Source: Pseudoalteromonas sp. T1lg48 (GTDB taxonomy: Bacteria > Pseudomonadota > Gammaproteobacteria > Enterobacterales > Alteromonadaceae). Taken from it: 64,000 nucleotides of DNA. This document shows, one piece after another, positions 8,349 through 16,947 of this stretch. The position numbers and the translations under genes are program-made. The stretch covers positions 186,001 through 250,000 of the forward strand of contig NZ_PQCC01000004.1 in assembly GCF_002964785.1 (NCBI RefSeq), written 5' to 3'. Numbering within the stretch: position 1 is the stretch's first letter; each line of letters opens with the position of its first letter. The notes beneath the pieces were generated by a model, which saw only the letters and a list, made by a program, of their open reading frames with translations, did no database searches and was not told the DNA's origin.

Positions 8349-9269
8349 ATGAATAAATTAACTATGGTGAGTGCCGCGCTCTGTCTCGCAATGGGAACTT
8401 CAGTCTACGCCGCTCCTGGAGGCGGTGAGCAAGGTAGCACCAATGGACAACCCTTTCAAACCATCAACGAGCGCATCGATATTCTTGAAATGGAGTTAGG
8501 CGATGCCATCGCCCTTATTAACAACCGCCTCGACCTCATAGAGCAGGAGCAGTTGGAACAGAACGCACGAATCGATTTTCTAATGACCGCACTGACCGCA
8601 TTGGAAATGCGCGTAACCACCAATGAAAATCATATTGCCACCTTAACGGCGATTCAAGATTTGCAGGGTCAGTTGATCGATGCCCTGAGAACAGATCTGA
8701 CGGCATTAGAAATACGCGTAGCGCAAAATGAAAACGATATCGCCGCCTTGGTCCTTGCGGATGCGGCCATGCAGGCGCTGATCACGGCCATCCAAGGAGA
8801 GATAGTCACCATCAATGCCCGTATCGATGCTAATGATACGGATATCTCCGCGCTACAGCAGCGCGCCAGTGAATTAGAGCAACAATTGCTTATAGTTAGT
8901 GCCGAGCTGCAAACAAAACAGGCTCGGGTCACAGGCATTTGCGAGCCAGGCTCCTCAATACGTGAGATCTTCGAAAACGGCGATGTAACCTGTGAACCCA
9001 CCAATGCAGCTGGCGTTACGGCCTTGAACACCTACCGCAGTAGCGGTGTCATCGAGACCAGTAACAATCTCCGCAGTGTAACCGACGATAGATATTGCCT
9101 TAGCGGTGACCGTGTTGTCGGCGGCGGACATTTATTGGCAGGAGGACAAGGCAGCGTGCTAGCTAGCTACCCAATCAGCGACGGCGGATGGCGTATCACC
9201 GGGGACTTTAATTCCGCTGGCAAGCGCACACTGACGACCTATGCCCTGTGTGTTGGTGCTAGCCAATAA
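8349..9269 (+). CDS. Secreted coiled-coil protein of unknown function
   Basis: 306 residues from ATG 8349, preceded by AAAGGA; an in-frame upstream ATG (8283) would put 22 extra residues before the signal peptide and is rejected. The signal peptide ends at TSVYAA. Residues about 25-200 are helical heptads with internal repeats (TALEMRVTTNENHIATL, TALEIRVAQNENDIAAL), so a long coiled coil is likely. The C-terminal 95 residues (from VTGICEPGSSIREIF) form a separate domain with four cysteines. No family recognised. It resembles an extracellular stalk with a head domain, which is inference only. Confidence 0.75.
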   Translation: MNKLTMVSAALCLAMGTSVYAAPGGGEQGSTNGQPFQTINERIDILEMELGDAIALINNRLDLIEQEQLEQNARIDFLMTALTALEMRVTTNENHIATLTAIQDLQGQLIDALRTDLTALEIRVAQNENDIAALVLADAAMQALITAIQGEIVTINARIDANDTDISALQQRASELEQQLLIVSAELQTKQARVTGICEPGSSIREIFENGDVTCEPTNAAGVTALNTYRSSGVIETSNNLRSVTDDRYCLSGDRVVGGGHLLAGGQGSVLASYPISDGGWRITGDFNSAGKRTLTTYALCVGASQ

Positions 9270-9316
9270 TACGATTTACCTAGAGCGCAACTTTAAAGTG
9301 CTGCTATGACATGCTC

Positions 9317-9344
9317 ATGCCGATACCAAAGTGTCGGCATTTTA
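9317..9344 (+). terminator. Probable terminator of the coiled-coil gene
   Basis: A stem ATGCCGA / TCGGCAT is followed by TTTT, about 48 bases after the stop codon at 9269. The T run is short. Confidence 0.5.
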
Positions 9345-9380
9345 ATTCGGACTTACCGCGTATCGTCAACCCCAAAAATC

Positions 9381-9390
9381 GGAACGTTCC
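9381..9390. promoter_or_regulatory. GGAACGTTCC palindrome downstream of the transporter
   Basis: Same 10-bp palindrome as the core of the site at 10864-10877. It could be an auxiliary operator for a LacI-type repressor. It is on the 3' side of the transporter gene, about 135 bases past its stop. Confidence 0.35.
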
Positions 9391-9440
9391 AAGTCAATGT
9401 TGCCCCATCGGCTTATGAATACGTATTCACAAGCGGGCAC

Positions 9441-9472
9441 AAAAAAGCCGACAAGCGTTAAAACTTGTCGGC
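9441..9472 (-). terminator. Terminator of the sugar transporter gene
   Basis: In the minus direction GCCGACAAG / CTTGTCGGC (9 perfect pairs, 8-base loop) is followed by TTTTTTG. It lies 50 bases past the transporter stop. Confidence 0.85.
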
Positions 9473-9524
9473 CCTAGATAACACCGCGGCGTGCATTCAA
9501 GTACGCCGGGCGTAACGAAAGTAA

Positions 9525-10795
9525 TTAGTTATCTAGTTTTTTACGCCACTGACCGAGTAGCTTCGGCAGGCTCATGGCGTACCAGGCGATAAATACGTAA
9601 CATACCAGGGGTACGTAGAAGCTGGTTTGCAGACCAATGCTATCGGCCATATAACCTTGCAGTAAGGGCACCAGTGCCCCACCGACTATGGCCAGACACA
9701 ACCAACCCGAGCCACGGCTGGTTAACGAGCTCAGTGAGTCGATAGCCAGGGTAAAGATGGTCGGGAACATGATGGAATTAAACAAACCAATCGCCAGCAC
9801 AGACCACATGGCCAACTTACCGCTGCTGTTAATACTGATCACCAATAATAATATGGTGGCACAGGCGTTAAATAGCAGCGCCTTGTTCGCCGCCACTTTT
9901 TGCAATACCGCCGAGCCGATAAAGCGCCCGACCATGGCACCGCCCCAGTAATAGGCAATCAGGTGCGCTGCTTCATGCTCTTGCAGTCCGGCAATGTGCG
10001 CCTCACCGAAATAGTTCACCAAAAAGCTGCCTATGGCAACCTCGCCACCGACATAACAAAAGATAGCCAATACCCCAAACACCAGGTGTGGCGCTTCGGT
10101 CAAAGAGTGGTTTTTTGCTTTGCAATCATACTCTTCACTGTGGGATTCAATGACCGGCAATTTCAAAATGGCGAACACCACGGCGATGGTGAGCAGTGCC
10201 GCTGCCAACATTAGATAGGGCACCTTCACACTGTCGGCGGTGGCGGCTTCGGCTGCCAGTGCGGCACTGCCACCAAAGAGTAAAAACTTACCAACGATAG
10301 GGCCGACCGTGGTACCAAGCGAGTTCAATGCTTGTGCCAGGTTTAAACGACTGGGTGCGGTTTTCGCGGGGCCAAGTGCGGCAACATAAGGGTTTGCCGA
10401 CACCTGCAAGATGGTCACACCGGACGCCAGAACAAATAAGGCGGTTAAGAACAACCAGTATTCATGTACCGCTACCGCAGGGTAAAACAATAAACAGCCG
10501 GTTGAAGCGATCAACAAACCGCTGACCACGCCATTTTTATAGCCGAACCGTTTACCAGGTAACCGGCCGGCAAGGACATAATAAAATAAGCGCCAAAGAA
10601 GCAAAACTGGATCAGCATGGCTTCCGTATAGCTGAGATCGAATACCGCTTTAAGGCGCGGGATAAGAAGGTCATTTAGAACTGTAATAAAACCCCATAGA
10701 AAAAACAGGGTGGTCATGGCTGCAAGCGGCAAAGTGTAGTTACTGTTTTTTTCTGTCGCTGCAACGTAGGCCTGATTGTTGTTTATCTCACTCAC
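9525..10795 (-). pseudogene. Sugar MFS transporter (FucP/GluP type), frameshifted
   Basis: Two overlapping frames together make one FucP/GluP-like sugar:proton symporter of about 420 residues. The first (10795 down to about 10553) starts [16 protein letters not shown] and includes [19 protein letters not shown]. The second continues [17 protein letters not shown] to LPKLLGQWRKKLDN at 9525. The break falls at 10551-10553: the minus strand reads GTA AAC GG where GTA AAA CGG is expected, so one A is missing. The protein would have about 12 membrane helices. As written it is inactive; a homopolymer sequencing error is an equal possibility. An operator palindrome lies 69 bases upstream. Confidence 0.8.
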
Positions 10796-10863
10796 GAATC
10801 ATTCTCCGTCTACTTGTTGATTTTGATTCTACACAGCAATTTAACAAGGTCACAAAAAAATAA

Positions 10864-10877
10864 CTGGAACGTTCCAG
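10864..10877. promoter_or_regulatory. Operator palindrome CTGGAACGTTCCAG upstream of the transporter
   Basis: A perfect 14-bp palindrome with a central CG, the style of LacI-family operators, about 70 bases upstream of the transporter start. A second copy of its GGAACGTTCC core lies past the gene's 3' end. The regulator is not in the window. Confidence 0.55.
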
Positions 10878-10991
10878 CTATATAGTTCAATACTTGCACC
10901 TTGGTTAACCCCGAGTATCGCCAATGCGGAAGGTACGATCGAATAAAAAACAAGCAGCCATAGCCAAACACCCTATACTAAAGGCGTTTGT

Positions 10992-11005
10992 TTGCACCGG
11001 TGCAA
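10992..11005. promoter_or_regulatory. Palindrome TTGCACCGGTGCAA before the small secreted-protein gene
   Basis: A perfect 14-bp palindrome with central CG, with partly symmetric flanks (GTTTGT ... ACAAAC). It ends 22 bases before the ATG at 11028, so a bound repressor would block transcription or initiation. It differs in sequence from the site at 10864. Confidence 0.5.
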
Positions 11006-11027
11006 CAAACAATACAGGAGACATGAT

Positions 11028-11477
11028 ATGAACAGGTATGCCTTGTTACTCAGTGCAGTGCTGACCTTTGCCGCTAGCAATGTACATGCTGAACTCGAAG
11101 TCTATAAAGATTACGATCTGGGCACATCGATTCTTGAGGTCACCACAGTCAAAGTTGATCCCAATATGGGTGATGTTTACTTAGAAGGACTGCGTGACAC
11201 CTGGGTCAAAGCAGTAAAAATGCAGAAAGAGCTTGGATACATTAAAGATTGGAAAATCTATGCCAGTGATTTACCCATCAGTGGCGATTTCAATTTAGTG
11301 TTAGTGGTGTGGTTTGAAAATGCCGCCGACCTTGAACCAAACAAGGAAAAGTACCAGGCCTTTATGAAAAAGTGGGGCGAGGAAAACCAAGAGAACTCCC
11401 GCAAAATTTCCAAAGAATACCCCAAGATCAGAACGCTGACCGGTCAATACCGCATGCGTGAAGTCATTATGAAGTAA
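11028..11477 (+). CDS. Small secreted protein of unknown function
   Basis: 149 residues from ATG 11028 (AGGAG seven bases upstream). The signal peptide is MNRYALLLSAVLTFAASNVHA. The mature part is a mixed alpha/beta domain rich in Trp, Tyr and Lys (LRDTWVKAVKMQKELGYIKDWKIY, FNLVLVVWFENAADL) with no cysteine. No family recognised. It is controlled by the palindrome just upstream if that is an operator, which would tie it to a small-molecule response. A GC-rich hairpin follows. Confidence 0.7.
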   Translation: MNRYALLLSAVLTFAASNVHAELEVYKDYDLGTSILEVTTVKVDPNMGDVYLEGLRDTWVKAVKMQKELGYIKDWKIYASDLPISGDFNLVLVVWFENAADLEPNKEKYQAFMKKWGEENQENSRKISKEYPKIRTLTGQYRMREVIMK

Positions 11478-11489
11478 CCCTTAAGCTAA

Positions 11490-11514
11490 GGCCTGCCTTG
11501 GGCAGGCCCCTTTA
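11490..11514 (+). terminator. Hairpin after the small secreted-protein gene
   Basis: GGCCTGCC / GGCAGGCC with a 3-base loop is followed by CCTTTAAA. The stem is strong and the T run weak. Confidence 0.5.
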
Positions 11515-11531
11515 AACGCTACCGGGATACC

Positions 11532-12029
11532 TTAATCGCAATCATAGGTTGGCCATTCGGCAATATGGTCTTCAAACTCTTCAAGAGGAACATCCGAGTC
11601 TTTTACCGTTTTATTGCGTACGCTGATCCCCGCCGCATGCATTTTTGACTTTTTGCCTTTATTTAACAGCGGATGCCAACTAGCCAGTCCCCGCCCCTCT
11701 TGTAACCGTCGGTAACTACAGCTTTTAGGCATAAAAAAGATATCGGCAATATTGTCCTTGGTCAGCTTAACGCACGAGGGCACTAGGGTTTGACGCTTCT
11801 CATACTGCGTACAGCTGCAGCTTTTATTATCCAAATATTGGCATACGATATTGGTAAATATCAGCTCTTCGCCGGGACGCAGCTGATCCGTGGGACTAAA
11901 GTCATCTTCATCCTCACTGTCGATAAAGGTGTTCAGACAACACTTGCCACAACCATCACAAATGGCTTCCCATTCCTGATCGCTCATTTGCGCCAAGGTT
12001 TTAGTCTGCCAAAATTTATCATCTACCAT
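11532..12029 (-). CDS. ycgN: YcgN family (UPF0260) cysteine-cluster protein
   Basis: 165 residues. The cysteine cluster CDGCGKCCLNTF near the N-terminus, the CQYLDNKSCSCTQYEKR segment and a later CSYRRL match the YkgJ/YcgN zinc- or iron-binding family. Its biochemical role is unknown. It sits beside an mltB-like gene, ycgL and the min operon, a recurrent neighbourhood in gammaproteobacteria. Confidence 0.88.
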   Translation of the reverse strand: MVDDKFWQTKTLAQMSDQEWEAICDGCGKCCLNTFIDSEDEDDFSPTDQLRPGEELIFTNIVCQYLDNKSCSCTQYEKRQTLVPSCVKLTKDNIADIFFMPKSCSYRRLQEGRGLASWHPLLNKGKKSKMHAAGISVRNKTVKDSDVPLEEFEDHIAEWPTYDCD

Positions 12030-12077
12030 AAAAAACGCCCCAATTAATCGGGGCGTAGTATAACAAAACCTAGAGCC

Positions 12078-13166
12078 TTAGTTAATGGCCGGATAGGCGA
12101 TGCGATCCGATAAATAACCGACACTGGTTGCAAAGTAGTATGAACGGTTCCAGTTCATCAGCGCCTTGTAATTATCATAGGCCAGGTACATGCGACCCTT
12201 GATGTCATCGGGCATCACTAAGGCGGCGGTGATTTCGCGCTGCGGTAAATCCGTGCCATCCATGCGTCTAAGGCCCAGTTCCTGCCACTGACTTAGGGAG
12301 CGCTCCGAATCAGACCAGTGCTCCAGCCATTGCTTGTGGGTGCGGGTGCCACGCTGCAAGATCGCCTGAGTGTCGAAATCTGCAGGGAGTTTTACCTGGC
12401 GGCCCCAGGTTAGCTCGTCATTCCAGCCCACACTCTTTAAGTAATTAGCGATAGAGGCAAACGCATCTTCTTCTGTTGTCCAGATATCCTTGCGACCGTC
12501 GCCGTTATAGTCCACCGCATAGGCGTTAAAGGAGGTTGGCATAAACTGCGTCTGCCCCATGGCACCGGCCCATGAACCTTTAAAGTGCTCCAGATCGATA
12601 TGCCCTTCTTTAAGGATATCGAGTGCGGCCCAGAGCTGGCGCTTATACAAGGCCTCGCGGCGGCCGTCATAGGCTAAAGTCACCAAACTGGAAATAACAG
12701 GATGACCGCCCTGAATACGCCCGAAGTTACTTTCTAAGCCCCACAAGGCAACGATAAAGCGTGCCTGAACGCCGTACTCTGTGGCTATTTTTTCCAAGGT
12801 CCCCTGGTGCTTTTTATACAGCTCACGGGCCTTGTCAATCTTCCACTGGGGTACACGCTTAGGTAAATAGGTCTCGAGGGTTTCTTTTACCTCGGGCTGG
12901 TTTTTATCGGCGCTGATCACCTTAGGCTTAAACTTGATGGTGGCAAACGCGGTATCAAGCAGCTCCTGACTATAGCCCTTTTCCAAGGCTTCATCTTTTA
13001 GCTTGGTAACATAAGCGTCAAAGGCGACTTGTTGCTCTTCAACACTTTTTATCTGCGAGTTTGCCAGAGTGGGATAGGATAGCGTCGCCGCCACTGCCAG
13101 GCTTAGGCTAGACAGGGTTGCGGGTTTAAAGGCGCTGGCTAAATACTTGCTGATTTTTTTAATCAC
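12078..13166 (-). CDS. Lytic murein transglycosylase of the MltB family
   Basis: 362 residues, signal peptide ending near YPTLANS. The SLT_2 domain has the catalytic glutamate in ALWGLESNFGRIQGGHP, the AGAMGQTQFMPTSF motif, and DYNGDGRKDIW. It cleaves the glycan strands of peptidoglycan to 1,6-anhydro products. There is no lipobox, so it should be soluble and periplasmic rather than anchored like E. coli MltB. Its start overlaps the 3' end of ycgL by 8 bases, so the two are co-translated. Confidence 0.88.
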   Translation of the reverse strand: MIKKISKYLASAFKPATLSSLSLAVAATLSYPTLANSQIKSVEEQQVAFDAYVTKLKDEALEKGYSQELLDTAFATIKFKPKVISADKNQPEVKETLETYLPKRVPQWKIDKARELYKKHQGTLEKIATEYGVQARFIVALWGLESNFGRIQGGHPVISSLVTLAYDGRREALYKRQLWAALDILKEGHIDLEHFKGSWAGAMGQTQFMPTSFNAYAVDYNGDGRKDIWTTEEDAFASIANYLKSVGWNDELTWGRQVKLPADFDTQAILQRGTRTHKQWLEHWSDSERSLSQWQELGLRRMDGTDLPQREITAALVMPDDIKGRMYLAYDNYKALMNWNRSYYFATSVGYLSDRIAYPAIN

Positions 13167-13440
13167 GCTCTACTCCATTTTGCTTTCTAAATTCGTCCAA
13201 CATGTTTTCGGTTGGCGGGGGTAACTGTAAATAAAACCCCTGCTCACTTAATTGTTCCTTAACCTTAGCAAGATCCGCCAAGGCTAGCTGTGTTTTTGTT
13301 GCCAGATTAATCAACATAACAAATTGCGGTGTGCCAAACATGTCCATAAGCGGTTGTGGAACATCGGAAAAATCATCTCTTTTTGGCAAGTAAAGGTAGG
13401 TATCTGCTTTTTTCTTACTCTTATATACTGCGCACAGCAT
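13159..13440 (-). CDS. ycgL: YcgL domain protein (UPF0745)
   Basis: 93 residues from the ATG at 13440 (MLCAVYKSKKKADTYLYL), the conserved YcgL start; an upstream in-frame Met adds ten non-conserved residues. The small alpha/beta domain includes RDDFSDVPQPLMDMFGTPQFVM. Function unknown; it is conserved next to minCDE and rnd in gammaproteobacteria. It is divergent from minC. Confidence 0.9.
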   Translation of the reverse strand: MLCAVYKSKKKADTYLYLPKRDDFSDVPQPLMDMFGTPQFVMLINLATKTQLALADLAKVKEQLSEQGFYLQLPPPTENMLDEFRKQNGVERD

Positions 13441-13621
13441 GGTTAGGGCCTTTAAGTTGTTGCGAAACACACCTTGACACTATACCATGAGAGCTAAATC
13501 ATGTGGTAAGTTTAGTGGCCAAAGCTCAACACCAAGGCCTAACCAAAGTCAGCCCCATTGCAAGTTTGTACCGACTTTTCTTGGTGATAATTAATAACAG
13601 GCCACACAAGTACGAGCGCTT

Positions 13622-14362
13622 ATGTCGGAACAATTATTCGAATTAAAAGGGAACCTCTTCACGCTGTCGGTGTTACGCCTGCTAACATCTGATTTGAGCG
13701 CATTGAGCGAACAGCTTGATGCCAAAATTTCCCAAGCACCTAAATTCTTCGCCGGTGCCCCTATTGTTGTCAATCTTGAAGCGCTCGATGGCGCCGAACT
13801 CGACTTTTCTCAACTGCACGCACTGCTAAAACGTTTAGCCTTTAATCCCGTGGGCGTCTGCAGTGGTTCGGATGAACAACATCAGCAGGCTAAAACGGCC
13901 GGTTTTTCTGTGCTCAACTACGCCAAAGATAATCAGCAGGCCAAAGCACCAGTCAAGACGCCTTCTAAACCCGCAGTTGCACCCGCAGTTGCACCCGCAG
14001 TTGCACCCGCAGTTACAGCCGAGCCAGAACCAACCATGGTTGTGGAAGGCACGGTGCGCTCTGGGCAACAGGTGTATGCCAAAGGTCGGGATCTGATAGT
14101 GCTTGGCGCGGTCAGTCACGGCGCCGAGGTGATCGCCGATGGCCATATTCATATTTACGGCACCTTGCGTGGTCGTGCCATTGCCGGCGCGCAGGGTGAT
14201 AAAAACGCCACAATCTTCTGTCAAAAACTCGAGGCCGAATTGGTTTCAGTGAACGGCAGTTATTGGATCAGTGACTCACTGCAAGGTGAACTATGGGGGC
14301 AAGCCGCCTGCATTCGCCAACGCCAAGACTCACTTCATATATCAGCTTTGGTTAAAGGATAA
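13622..14362 (+). CDS. minC: Septum site-determining protein MinC
   Basis: 246 residues. The N-terminal domain (residues 1-105) blocks FtsZ polymerisation. A flexible linker of Ala-Pro-Ala-Val repeats (about residues 117-134) follows. The C-terminal beta-helix domain (DLIVLGAVSHGAEVIADGHI, then YGTLRGRAIAGAQGD) binds MinD. First gene of minCDE. The linker is encoded by a 12-bp tandem repeat, so its length may vary between strains. Confidence 0.95.
   Translation: MSEQLFELKGNLFTLSVLRLLTSDLSALSEQLDAKISQAPKFFAGAPIVVNLEALDGAELDFSQLHALLKRLAFNPVGVCSGSDEQHQQAKTAGFSVLNYAKDNQQAKAPVKTPSKPAVAPAVAPAVAPAVTAEPEPTMVVEGTVRSGQQVYAKGRDLIVLGAVSHGAEVIADGHIHIYGTLRGRAIAGAQGDKNATIFCQKLEAELVSVNGSYWISDSLQGELWGQAACIRQRQDSLHISALVKG
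13970..14014 (+). repeat. 12-bp tandem repeat encoding the MinC linker
   Basis: The unit CCCGCAGTTGCA is present 3.75 times without a mismatch and encodes Pro-Ala-Val-Ala. It lies between the two MinC domains, in frame. Confidence 0.9.
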
Positions 14363-14367
14363 AACTC

Positions 14368-15177
14368 ATGGCAAAAATTATTGTCGTTACTTCTGGTAAA
14401 GGCGGCGTAGGCAAAACAACCTCTAGCGCTGCAATTGGTACTGGCCTTGCTCTTAAGGGCTTTAAAACGGCGATTATCGATTTCGATATTGGCCTGCGTA
14501 ACCTGGATTTGATCATGGGCTGTGAGCGCCGTGTGGTTTATGACTTCGTCAACGTTATCAATGGCGAAGCCAATCTTAACCAGGCACTGATCAAGGATAA
14601 GCGCGTCGATAAGCTCTATATCCTACCGGCATCGCAAACGCGTGACAAAGACGCGCTAACCAAAGAAGGCGTTGAAAAGGTCCTTAACGAGTTAAAGAAC
14701 GATTTTGACTTTATCGTTTGTGACTCACCGGCCGGTATTGAAGCCGGTGCCATGATGGCCCTGTACTTCGCCGATGAAGCCATTGTTACCACTAACCCGG
14801 AAGTGTCATCGGTTCGCGACTCGGATCGCATCCTCGGCATTTTGCAGAGCAAATCACGCCGCGCCGAAGAAGGCCTGGAGCCGGTAAAAGAGCACCTGCT
14901 CCTGACCCGTTATAACCCAGAGCGTGTACAGCGCGGAGAAATGCTGTCGGTAGAAGACGTTAACGATATTCTTGCCATCGACCTACTAGGCGTTATTCCA
15001 GAGTCGCAAGCGGTACTCAACGCATCGAACCAGGGCCAGCCCGTGGTATTGGACAACGAGTCGGATGCCGGCCAAGCTTATCTAGATGCCATTAACCGCC
15101 TGCTTGGTGAACAAATTGAGTTCCGCTTTTTGGATGTAGAGAAACGCGGCCTATTCAAACGGATTTTTGGAGGATAA
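14368..15177 (+). CDS. minD: Septum site-determining ATPase MinD
   Basis: 269 residues. The deviant Walker A motif [15 protein letters not shown] is at residues 10-24, with switch residues in [14 protein letters not shown] and [10 protein letters not shown]. The C-terminal amphipathic membrane helix is [16 protein letters not shown]. MinD oscillates from pole to pole with MinE and recruits MinC to the membrane to stop polar division. It starts 5 bases after the minC stop. Confidence 0.97.
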   Translation: MAKIIVVTSGKGGVGKTTSSAAIGTGLALKGFKTAIIDFDIGLRNLDLIMGCERRVVYDFVNVINGEANLNQALIKDKRVDKLYILPASQTRDKDALTKEGVEKVLNELKNDFDFIVCDSPAGIEAGAMMALYFADEAIVTTNPEVSSVRDSDRILGILQSKSRRAEEGLEPVKEHLLLTRYNPERVQRGEMLSVEDVNDILAIDLLGVIPESQAVLNASNQGQPVVLDNESDAGQAYLDAINRLLGEQIEFRFLDVEKRGLFKRIFGG

Positions 15178-15178
15178 T

Positions 15179-15439
15179 GTGTCTTTACTCGATTATTTTC
15201 GTTCAGAAAAGAAAACCAGCGCCTCAATGGCCAAGGAGCGACTGCAGATCATAGTCGCTCACGAAAGGTCACAGCGCGGTACACCCGATTACTTGCCGCA
15301 ACTTAAGCAAGATATTCTTGATGTGATCCGCAAGTACGTCGCCATCGATGCCGATGCCGTGCAGGTGCAGCTGGAACAAAATGAAGACGATTTAGCGGTA
15401 TTAGAGCTAAACGTAACGCTACCCGACGAAGAAAGATAA
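15179..15439 (+). CDS. minE: Cell division topological specificity factor MinE
   Basis: 86 residues starting at GTG 15179, one base past the minD stop. GGAGG lies five bases upstream, and the protein then begins [20 protein letters not shown], matching the family start; a TTG further upstream inside minD is not needed. The anti-MinCD helix ([15 protein letters not shown]) stimulates the MinD ATPase. It completes minCDE and is followed by a strong terminator. Confidence 0.95.
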   Translation: MSLLDYFRSEKKTSASMAKERLQIIVAHERSQRGTPDYLPQLKQDILDVIRKYVAIDADAVQVQLEQNEDDLAVLELNVTLPDEER

Positions 15440-15455
15440 TCGTTTTTTTGGGTGC

Positions 15456-15486
15456 AAAAAAAGGAAGCCAAGGTGCTTCCTTTTTT
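15456..15486. terminator. Bidirectional terminator between minE and the esterase-like gene
   Basis: AAAAAAAGGAAG / CTTCCTTTTTT around an 8-base loop, with T runs on both strands. It serves minCDE on the plus strand and the 15523-16698 gene on the minus strand. Confidence 0.85.
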
Positions 15487-15522
15487 ATTGTGCCAAGTTT
15501 CACATGCTTGCCATAAGTCGAC

Positions 15523-16698
15523 TTATTCCGAGCGTTCAGTGGCTAATTTCGACTTATAGGCTGCAAGATGCTGTTGCAGATTGTTCTGATGCCACGGCAC
15601 CATGTTCTTGGATTTCTCAACCGCCGTTGTTTGCAGCGCAATGGCCTTGTCGATTTGCCCAAGCCCTTCGTAGGCTGCGGCCAGATCCGCATAGGCATAA
15701 GCGGAATCTGGGTACAGGGCAATCACCTTTTCGTAGATGGCCAGCGCTTCATCAGGATTGCTATCAAGCTTAGATTTAGCCAGGGCTTTAAGGGAGCCTT
15801 GCGCCGAGACCTCAAAGCCGTATTTACGTGTAGACAAGTCTTGATAATGCGCAATAATGGCGTCAACGCCCTGTTGTGAAATGGCCGAGTCTGGTGCCAG
15901 CGGGGTATGATAATCTGCAAATAGCAATTCTATTGCCTCAACGACCGCCAAGACGGGGCGACTCATATAATGGCGCTTATCATTAAGATGTGTATGCCAT
16001 TCGAGCTCTGCGGGTGCATATTCCGCAAGCGCATCGGCAAAGGCCATTGTGTCTTCTCGGTTACCCTGTTCATACCTATGCTCACCCATGGCCAAATACA
16101 CAAAGCGCATTTTATCGTTAAGTTTAGGCAACTGAGTTTTGGCGTTTGAACTTATCGCCAAAAAGTCATCGGCCAATGAAGGCGAGGCAATAATATAGGC
16201 GTCGAATAACTGTGGACGATTAAGTAAGGCATAGAGACCAAACGCCCCATTACCCATAAAGCCGCTAAAAATTCTAAAGTCGTGGGTGCGGTACTTTTTG
16301 TCTATTTGCGCCAACACCTGAGTCTCAAGAAATGTCAGCAACTCGGCATCACTTGGATTCTCCGCCGTCTTATTAAACAAAGCAGCATATTCGCTGTGAT
16401 AGGAAGCAGGCGTTACTACCAGGGTTTCCAGCCAGGGCCATTCGCCATTGTGACTGAGCCAATCCTGTAAACCACTGAGGTGAGGTTGGCTACGCGGGTG
16501 TGGATCAAACAACACCAGATAACGCTTATCGGGCTCATTAGCATAGCTGGCCGGTAAGGTAACGTTAAAGTCCATCGGCTCTTTAAAGCCTGCATACGCG
16601 ACACTGACTTTCTCGATAGGGGTCAAGGTAGCAACATCCAAAGCCCAACTTTTCACCACTACACATAGTGACATGCTCAACACCAACAACCTAATCAT
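15523..16698 (-). CDS. Secreted esterase-like protein with TPR tail, nucleophile serine missing
   Basis: 391 residues with signal peptide (ending SWALDV). Residues about 25-270 form a PF00756-type alpha/beta hydrolase domain. The nucleophile elbow, normally G-x-S-x-x-G, reads SGFMGNGAFGLY, so the serine position holds Met or Gly. The later conserved histidine (NDKRHYM) is kept. The C-terminal 90 residues contain a TPR pair (DEALAIYEKVIALYPDSAYA). It may be a binding protein or an inactive relative. The cassette gene at 56492-57541 is a diverged homolog that keeps GHSNSG. Confidence 0.75.
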   Translation of the reverse strand: MIRLLVLSMSLCVVVKSWALDVATLTPIEKVSVAYAGFKEPMDFNVTLPASYANEPDKRYLVLFDPHPRSQPHLSGLQDWLSHNGEWPWLETLVVTPASYHSEYAALFNKTAENPSDAELLTFLETQVLAQIDKKYRTHDFRIFSGFMGNGAFGLYALLNRPQLFDAYIIASPSLADDFLAISSNAKTQLPKLNDKMRFVYLAMGEHRYEQGNREDTMAFADALAEYAPAELEWHTHLNDKRHYMSRPVLAVVEAIELLFADYHTPLAPDSAISQQGVDAIIAHYQDLSTRKYGFEVSAQGSLKALAKSKLDSNPDEALAIYEKVIALYPDSAYAYADLAAAYEGLGQIDKAIALQTTAVEKSKNMVPWHQNNLQQHLAAYKSKLATERSE

Positions 16699-16947
16699 CT
16701 GATATCCCTGTTATTTATAATTTTTGATGTTTTAACATACAGATTCGGGATTACCTAGTCGAGTATTAAATCGACAACGCATTAGCAAACAAGAAAATGG
16801 TCTTTGCTATCGCGCTGGACAAGTTCGCCGATTGCGACAACACTAAATTAAGGGACGAATCTGGCTAAGGCGGTGTTAGCCAGTATGGAACGCACGGACA
16901 AAAGGACAATTAGTTAGAACCTAATAAATTTTACGGATGCCGCTTTG
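16699..16947. other. Intergenic region before the pagL-like gene
   Basis: No gene seen. It contains a perfect hairpin, CTGGCTAA / TTAGCCAG with a 7-base loop (16861-16883), without a T run, about 65 bases upstream of the pagL-like start. It could be a 5' leader structure or a protein-binding site. Confidence 0.4.

Noticed and set aside
13835..14224. Minus-strand frame with repeated CNCG residues inside minC
   Set aside because: Antisense of the minC Ala-Pro repeat; the regularity comes from the 12-bp tandem repeat.
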